Assembly (NCBI GenBank): GCA_020634245.1 | Contig: JACKCC010000008.1 | Coordinates: 1 to 64,000 of the forward strand | Direction of reading: 5' to 3' | Origin: Ardenticatenaceae bacterium | GTDB taxonomy: Bacteria > Chloroflexota > Anaerolineae > Promineifilales > Promineifilaceae | Length of the DNA: 64,000 nucleotides | Part shown: one piece after another, positions 59,418 to 64,000 of the stretch | Layout: every line of letters starts with the position of its first letter | Numbering within the stretch: the stretch's first letter is position 1 | The notes under the pieces: generated by a model | Seen by the model: the letters and a program-made list of their open reading frames with translations, nothing else | What the model was told of the DNA's origin: nothing | The model's database searches: none | Position numbers and translations under genes: made by a program

Positions 59418-62138
59418 ATGGTCCAATCCCTATTTGAACTATCGATAAGCAAAAACGACAAACAAACTATGATGGTTCACGAATTATTGACCCAACTTAA
59501 TCGATCAGGCATTGTCATCCGCCTCAAGGAAGATGGCAATTTAGCCGTCACAGCCCCCAAAGGTGCTATGACAGCCGAGATCGCTGGCCAGATTAAAACT
59601 CACAAAAATGAGATTGTTACTTTTCTGAGTACGGGTGCCGAAAATGGCAGTGCGCGTTCATTCTCGCCCATCATTCCTGTTGAGCGCAGTGAATATTTAC
59701 CAGTTTCGCTGGCGCAGGAACGGTTGTGGTGGGTAGAGCAATTAGCGCCGGGAACGGCCGTGTACAACCTGCCTTTTGCCTTCCATCTAAACGGCTCATT
59801 GGATATTGCAGCTTTGGAACGAAGCCTGCAATGGACAATTCAACGACATGAGGTGCTGCGTATCCAATTCCGGGCTGTCGATGGCAAACCCAAAGCGCAG
59901 TTAATCGACAACCTTCCTGAAGCCATTCCTGTTGTCGCCCTCGACACCCTGCCAGAAAACGAACGGGAAGAAAAACTACATCAATTACTGCAAGACCATA
60001 CTCAGATACCGTTCGATTTGGAAAATGGCCCACTGTTTCGAACCACTTTATTTCGGCTGGCACCGGACGAACATGTGCTTCTCTTCCTTGTACACCACAT
60101 TATTTTTGATGGTTGGTCGGCTGAAGTTTTGTGGCAAGATTTAGCCACCGCCTACAAAGTGGACGATCCCGATGTGGCCCGTCCGCCAATGTCCATCCAG
60201 TATGCTGATTACGCTGCCTGGCGGCGTGAATGGTTAAACAGTAAAGCGGCCACAGCCGACCGGGATTTCTGGCAAAAACAACTGCAAGGCCCGGTGGATG
60301 CCCTGATTTTGCCCGTCAGCCGCACATTAAACAGCCACCAGGCTTATTATGAGGCCCATCAACAACAATTCAGAATACCGGCAGCATTAACTGCCCAAAT
60401 TAAAATGCTGGCTAAGCAAGAAAAGGCAACACCTTTTATGGTCTTGTTGGCGGCATACAAAGCAACTTTACACGCTTATTCTGGCCAGAACGATATGATC
60501 GTTTGTTCACCTATCATGGGACGCATGCTGCCTGATCTGGATAATTTGATCGGTTATTTCAACAACATTGTTGTACTGCGCACCAGCCTGGCTCAAGAAC
60601 CCAATTTCATTGAATTGTTGAGTCGGGTACGGCAAACAGTACTGGCTGCCAATGAGCACCAAACAATCCCGTTCCAACAAATCGCTGAACTGCCCGATGT
60701 AAGCAATGTCTCTTTGATGCGTGCCTTGTTTGTGCTGCAAGATTCGGCACAAACTCTTGAATCTATACCGGGCATCACCAGTACACCTGTTTCGGTTCAA
60801 CGAAATTTCGACTATGCTGATATGTCCATTGAGTTTTTTGAAACAAATAATGGCATGACGGGCACATTATGGTTCAAAACAGCGCTGTTCGATCTTGAGG
60901 TAATGCAGCATTTTATTGAAAATTTCCTGACGACGCTTAGTAATGTTGTTAATAATCCTATACTTTCTTTGTCTAAACTGGCTCGTTTTGCGATGCCGGT
61001 AGTTGAGGTGAAAAATTCTAACGGCAGCACAAAAGCGGTGCAACAGGAACGGCCGTTCACTCCCCCGCGTAATGAAATAGAATCGCAATTAGCCATAATC
61101 TGGGGAAATCTGTTAAATTATGAGCCGGTCAGTGTTCATGATGACTTTTTTGAAGTTGGCGGACACTCGCTCTTGGCTATCCGCTTCTTTGACCAGATAG
61201 AAGAAATCAATAACAAAAAGTTACCTCTGGCTCTGCTGTTTGAAGCGCCAACCATTGCGGAACTGGCCAATATTATTCAGGATGACACTTGGGAAGCGAC
61301 AACCTCATCGATTGTAGCCATTTCCGGCTCCAAACATGAGCAACAAGCAGCGCAACGGCCGTTTTACTGCATCATTCCCCCTGGCGACGAGTTGTTGATA
61401 TTTAACGATTTAGCCAAAGAGATGGGAGATGAACGGCCGTTTCTGGGCTTACAATACGGCGTCAACGGTGAAACACCCATTACTTCTGTCGAAGAAATGG
61501 CCGCCTACTTTATCGAACAAATTACGACCATTGACGACTCGGAACCCTTCCTTATCGGTGGCTATTGTTTTGGCGGCCTCATTGCCTATGAAATGGCCCG
61601 GCAGCTTGCCGCCCAAGACCGCCGCGTAGACCTTGTTGTTCTTATTGATACAAATGTTCCCGGTTCCGTTTGGGCACGGCAGAACAATGTGCAAAATATA
61701 CTGCGGGAGCGCATAAATGGCTTCCGAAGGAACGGCCTGCGCAAAGAATTAGCTTATATTTTCGATCGGGTATCAGATATCTGGAAGCTTCAAATCTGGC
61801 AGCCCATTTGGATTAAGCTGCATAAATTTTATGCCCAAACAAAACGAGAATGGCCTGATTTTTTGCGAAACTTCGATTTAATCAACCACAATGCGGCCGA
61901 AAAATATCAAGTCAAACCATACGATGGCTCTGTTATTTTGCTGCAAGCAAAGGAAAGGCTTGAGTTTTACGAATATTCGCCCCATTTAGGATGGGAAACA
62001 TTTGTCCAAAAAGATTTTACCGACCACTTTGTACCGGGCGATCATGAACAACTGCTGCGCAACCCCAATGCTAAAGTGTTGGCCGAAAAAATCACAAGTG
62101 CGTTAACGGCCGTTACCCTCCCACCATTCACCGCTTGA
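59418..62138 (+). CDS. Terminal NRPS protein: TubC-type docking, C, PCP, thioesterase (no A domain)
   Basis: 906 residues (the start could also be the ATG pair near 59469). Residues ~17-72 (ELLTQLNRSGIVIRLKEDGN ... I-K-T-H-K-N-E-I) are a TubC-like N-terminal docking domain. The condensation domain (~92-520) has intact H-H-I-I-F-D-G. The PCP has Ser584 in VGGHSLLAI. The type-I thioesterase (~640-900) has G-G-Y-C-F-G-G, so its nucleophile is Cys717 instead of Ser; the His is probably in G-D-H-E-Q-L-L. No adenylation domain lies between C and PCP. The carrier must therefore be loaded in trans, or the module acts only in release or transfer. Followed by a bidirectional terminator. Confidence 0.92.
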   Translation: MVQSLFELSISKNDKQTMMVHELLTQLNRSGIVIRLKEDGNLAVTAPKGAMTAEIAGQIKTHKNEIVTFLSTGAENGSARSFSPIIPVERSEYLPVSLAQERLWWVEQLAPGTAVYNLPFAFHLNGSLDIAALERSLQWTIQRHEVLRIQFRAVDGKPKAQLIDNLPEAIPVVALDTLPENEREEKLHQLLQDHTQIPFDLENGPLFRTTLFRLAPDEHVLLFLVHHIIFDGWSAEVLWQDLATAYKVDDPDVARPPMSIQYADYAAWRREWLNSKAATADRDFWQKQLQGPVDALILPVSRTLNSHQAYYEAHQQQFRIPAALTAQIKMLAKQEKATPFMVLLAAYKATLHAYSGQNDMIVCSPIMGRMLPDLDNLIGYFNNIVVLRTSLAQEPNFIELLSRVRQTVLAANEHQTIPFQQIAELPDVSNVSLMRALFVLQDSAQTLESIPGITSTPVSVQRNFDYADMSIEFFETNNGMTGTLWFKTALFDLEVMQHFIENFLTTLSNVVNNPILSLSKLARFAMPVVEVKNSNGSTKAVQQERPFTPPRNEIESQLAIIWGNLLNYEPVSVHDDFFEVGGHSLLAIRFFDQIEEINNKKLPLALLFEAPTIAELANIIQDDTWEATTSSIVAISGSKHEQQAAQRPFYCIIPPGDELLIFNDLAKEMGDERPFLGLQYGVNGETPITSVEEMAAYFIEQITTIDDSEPFLIGGYCFGGLIAYEMARQLAAQDRRVDLVVLIDTNVPGSVWARQNNVQNILRERINGFRRNGLRKELAYIFDRVSDIWKLQIWQPIWIKLHKFYAQTKREWPDFLRNFDLINHNAAEKYQVKPYDGSVILLQAKERLEFYEYSPHLGWETFVQKDFTDHFVPGDHEQLLRNPNAKVLAEKITSALTAVTLPPFTA

Positions 62139-62226
62139 GGACAGTTCGTGAGCTTGTCAAACCACTGTCAAAGGCAATCAGACTCCGACAAGCTCAACCC
62201 TCGATAAAGCTAAATAGTTACAAATT

Positions 62227-62268
62227 AAAAATGGGCCACCCCTCACGTAAGGGTGACCCATTTTCCCA
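62227..62268. terminator. Bidirectional terminator between the NRPS operon and the small peptide gene
   Basis: AAAATGGGCCACCC (62228-62241) pairs with GGGTGACCCATTTT (62251-62264) with one mismatch. T-rich on both exits, more strongly so on the minus strand. Confidence 0.85.
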
Positions 62269-62305
62269 TCCGAAATAACGATGTAAATTACATCAACAAA
62301 ACGTT

Positions 62306-62464
62306 CTAGTTAAACAAATCAGCCGGATCGATGTCATCTACACCAGCCGGATTACTAAGCGGAGAACCCGCCCGTGTGCTAATAGTGCCTTCAAAAATAA
62401 TAGCTGGTGCTTCATAAGTCAGCTCTTCATTATTCGGGCAATCATTATCTGGTAAAAAATTCAT
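62306..62464 (-). CDS. 52-residue RiPP-precursor-like peptide
   Basis: ATG 62464 is preceded by AAGGAG at 6 nt spacing and the frame ends at TAG 62306-62308. The 52 residues have an acidic, Asn-rich N-terminus, then Y17-x2-P20-x-I22-x3-G26 with the spacing of the lasso-peptide leader motif Y-x2-P-x-L-x3-G. R-A-G-S-P-L and a C-terminal D-D-I-D-P-A-D-L-F-N follow. It has one Cys. No RiPP maturation gene lies within the window, and the peptide sits between nrdJ and the NRPS operon. It could be a leader-core precursor for enzymes encoded elsewhere. Unusual for a random open frame because of the ribosome site and terminator. Identity as a RiPP is an inference. Confidence 0.55.
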   Translation of the reverse strand: MNFLPDNDCPNNEELTYEAPAIIFEGTISTRAGSPLSNPAGVDDIDPADLFN

Positions 62465-62679
62465 CTTGTTCTCCTTATATCAACCGGTTGGGGACATCTA
62501 ATTTGTTTTATTTACACCCGTTAACAATACGTATTGCATCATTATCCTTGAACAACTATTCAATGTCAACAGTGTCTTTTTACCTATTCCTGATGCCGTA
62601 ACAACCCTCAAAAATTGAGCCGAAGCAGAAAAACACTGCTTCTATTCACTATATTCCCAAATCAAACTTACAATTCATC

Positions 62680-64000
62680 TTAAACATCACACCCGCCAGC
62701 CATACAAGCGAACTCTTGTGCTGCCGTCGTTAAATCTTCTTCCTCATAGCGGTAAATTTTGGAAAAATCAATATCCGGGAATTGGGCCGCCAACTGCTCA
62801 TATTCATCTTGAGATATTTCAACATAAGGCATCTGATCATATTGGGCGTCGTAAGCTGGCAAGAAGGCCATACCACCAATTTTGTCCTGATGTCCCCAAA
62901 TCCACTTGATGATATCCAGAACCTCATCGGGCTGATACGTAATGGTCACGCTGGGATTGTGTTCGGTGTAGTGGATTTTGTTTTGCAGCCAGAAATCACA
63001 TTGCTGCAAGGCAGTCCGATCGTTGCGCGTTACCGCATTTTCCGGAGCTTTCACCGGGAAATGAACTACCCAGGTAATTGCCTTTTCGACACTTTGGCCA
63101 TTTTCCGGGTCCATGGGCGCACCGGCATCCCGCAGCACTTTGCACACCGGGGAATGGGCGCCAACGCGCACATTACGTACATAATAAGGTGCCCAACGGG
63201 AATGCAGGCCAGAAGAGGAGTTCAACAACTGCGATGAGTTGCCCGATGGTTTGACACAGGTTGTCGCCGCCGATTGGTTAATTCCCAATTTTTCGGCGTA
63301 CCGTTTATTTGTTTCCACCACTACCTGCCGCAGGCGCTCTTGAATTTCCGGGTCTTGGGCCGCCGGACTATCCATCTGGCCATTTAAATCCACTCCCAGC
63401 AGACGCTCTTCCTGGCAGTTACGTTTCCATTCGTCACGCAAACCAGGGAAGTGGGTGGCCATAGATTGAATCGTACCAATAATCGCCGCCAGCTCTACTT
63501 TTTCGCTCAAGCTGGCCAAATCATCATCAGATCGAGCAACGGCACTGGTCAGGTTACAGAATTGATACGGCCGTAACAAAATCTCGCCACATGGATTCGT
63601 GCCAAACTCGGCCGGCTTACGCCGTGCCGGTTGATTCTCCATCGCCGCCTTGCGGTTGAAAATGCCTGGCTCACCCCGACCCGATTCCACCATGTCCAGC
63701 ACAAACCGGGTAATTTCCGCCTGCGTCAGCTCCCGTTCCGGCCACACTGCCGAGTTATTAGCATTCCAACGCTGGCTGTTGTTACGCCAAAAATCACCAT
63801 CCTTGCAATGCAGCATCTCACGATCGTCGTAATCGAAAAGGGAAATCATTGCCGTACGGCGCACACCGCCGGAAACGGCCGCATCCCCTACCGCACACAT
63901 AATATCATGGGCATCTAACGGCCGTAAAAAACCACCCTGGCGCGACAAAATACGGGTGCGGGCAAAATCCAACATCTTGCGCAGTGGTTCCGGTCCTGAG
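62680..64000 (-). CDS. nrdJ: Adenosylcobalamin-dependent (class II) ribonucleotide reductase, C-terminal part
   Basis: The frame runs off the right edge, so the N-terminal part is missing. Visible are S-G-P-E-P-L-R-K-M-L-D-F-A-R, A-V-S-G-G-V-R-R-T-A, F-G-T-N-P-C-G-E-I-L-L (the active-site region with catalytic Cys and Glu) and T-T-C-V-K-P-S-G-N-S-S-Q-L. The C-terminal pair is C-M-A-G-G-C-D-V, the redox cysteines that re-reduce the active site. This is the monomeric RTPR-like class II enzyme, which makes deoxyribonucleotides without oxygen dependence and needs vitamin B12. The 215-bp spacer to the peptide gene has no other feature. Confidence 0.92.
   Translation of the reverse strand, partial: SGPEPLRKMLDFARTRILSRQGGFLRPLDAHDIMCAVGDAAVSGGVRRTAMISLFDYDDREMLHCKDGDFWRNNSQRWNANNSAVWPERELTQAEITRFVLDMVESGRGEPGIFNRKAAMENQPARRKPAEFGTNPCGEILLRPYQFCNLTSAVARSDDDLASLSEKVELAAIIGTIQSMATHFPGLRDEWKRNCQEERLLGVDLNGQMDSPAAQDPEIQERLRQVVVETNKRYAEKLGINQSAATTCVKPSGNSSQLLNSSSGLHSRWAPYYVRNVRVGAHSPVCKVLRDAGAPMDPENGQSVEKAITWVVHFPVKAPENAVTRNDRTALQQCDFWLQNKIHYTEHNPSVTITYQPDEVLDIIKWIWGHQDKIGGMAFLPAYDAQYDQMPYVEISQDEYEQLAAQFPDIDFSKIYRYEEEDLTTAAQEFACMAGGCDV

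Overview
The window looks like a chromosome segment of a filamentous, multicellular-lifestyle member of the Chloroflexota (Anaerolineae/Ardenticatenia-like). This is inferred from protein style and gene content: many hybrid two-component proteins, PPC-domain lipoproteins, B12-dependent nrdJ and GAACN4GTTC-type SOS boxes. No rRNA, tRNA or CRISPR array was seen. A palindromic octamer, ACGGCCGT (often AACGGCCGTT), occurs about 100 times by eye count, inside and outside genes, where chance predicts about one. It behaves as a genomic signature and marks which segments are long-resident.

Layout. 0-2.7 kb: the end of a secreted PPC-domain protein with an HtrA/PDZ remnant, a sulfite-oxidase-like molybdoenzyme and a DUF1003 membrane protein. 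2.8-16.8 kb: a minus-strand signalling island of receiver-GAF-histidine kinases, CheB, CheR, a large hybrid kinase with three receivers, stand-alone receivers and a LuxR-type regulator. Several of these are broken: one kinase is split by a 777-bp IS1-family element with 8-bp target duplications, one is decayed by multiple mutations, and one carries a frameshift. 17-23 kb: a haem-binding c-type protein, an MprF-like lipid aminoacyltransferase/flippase and a rhomboid-like partner. 23-29.6 kb: a potassium module (UspA-like protein, KimA-like transporter, KdpD, KdpE) without kdpFABC. 29.6-32.1 kb: a non-coding structured and tandem-repeat region, then an AT-rich decayed gene with no copy of the octamer. 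32-48.6 kb: purB, guaB, lgt, a sulfatase-fold hydrolase with its regulator, a DUF4350/PPC protein, SppA, a LexA-like controlled membrane protein and lytic transglycosylase pair, an MBL-fold hydrolase, lipoproteins, an M28 peptidase and a slipin.

49.1-62.1 kb: a three-gene NRPS/PKS assembly line, A-PCP-KS-AT-ACP-aminotransferase, then C-A-PCP, then docking-C-PCP-TE. The specificity residues I read suggest a valine-like starter and glycine in the second module. The aminotransferase after a bare KS-AT-ACP suggests a beta,gamma-diamino acid unit. The last module has no adenylation domain, and its thioesterase has a cysteine nucleophile. Just beyond, on the other strand, is an unflagged 52-residue peptide gene with a RiPP-leader-like Y-x2-P-x-I-x3-G motif, then the C-terminal part of nrdJ running off the window.

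Mobile DNA. Two families of short palindromic elements (MITE-like, 111-122 bp) share terminal inverted repeats of the GGNTCTTY type. Four of the five copies have exact 8-bp target duplications. They point to an ISL3-type transposase elsewhere in the genome.
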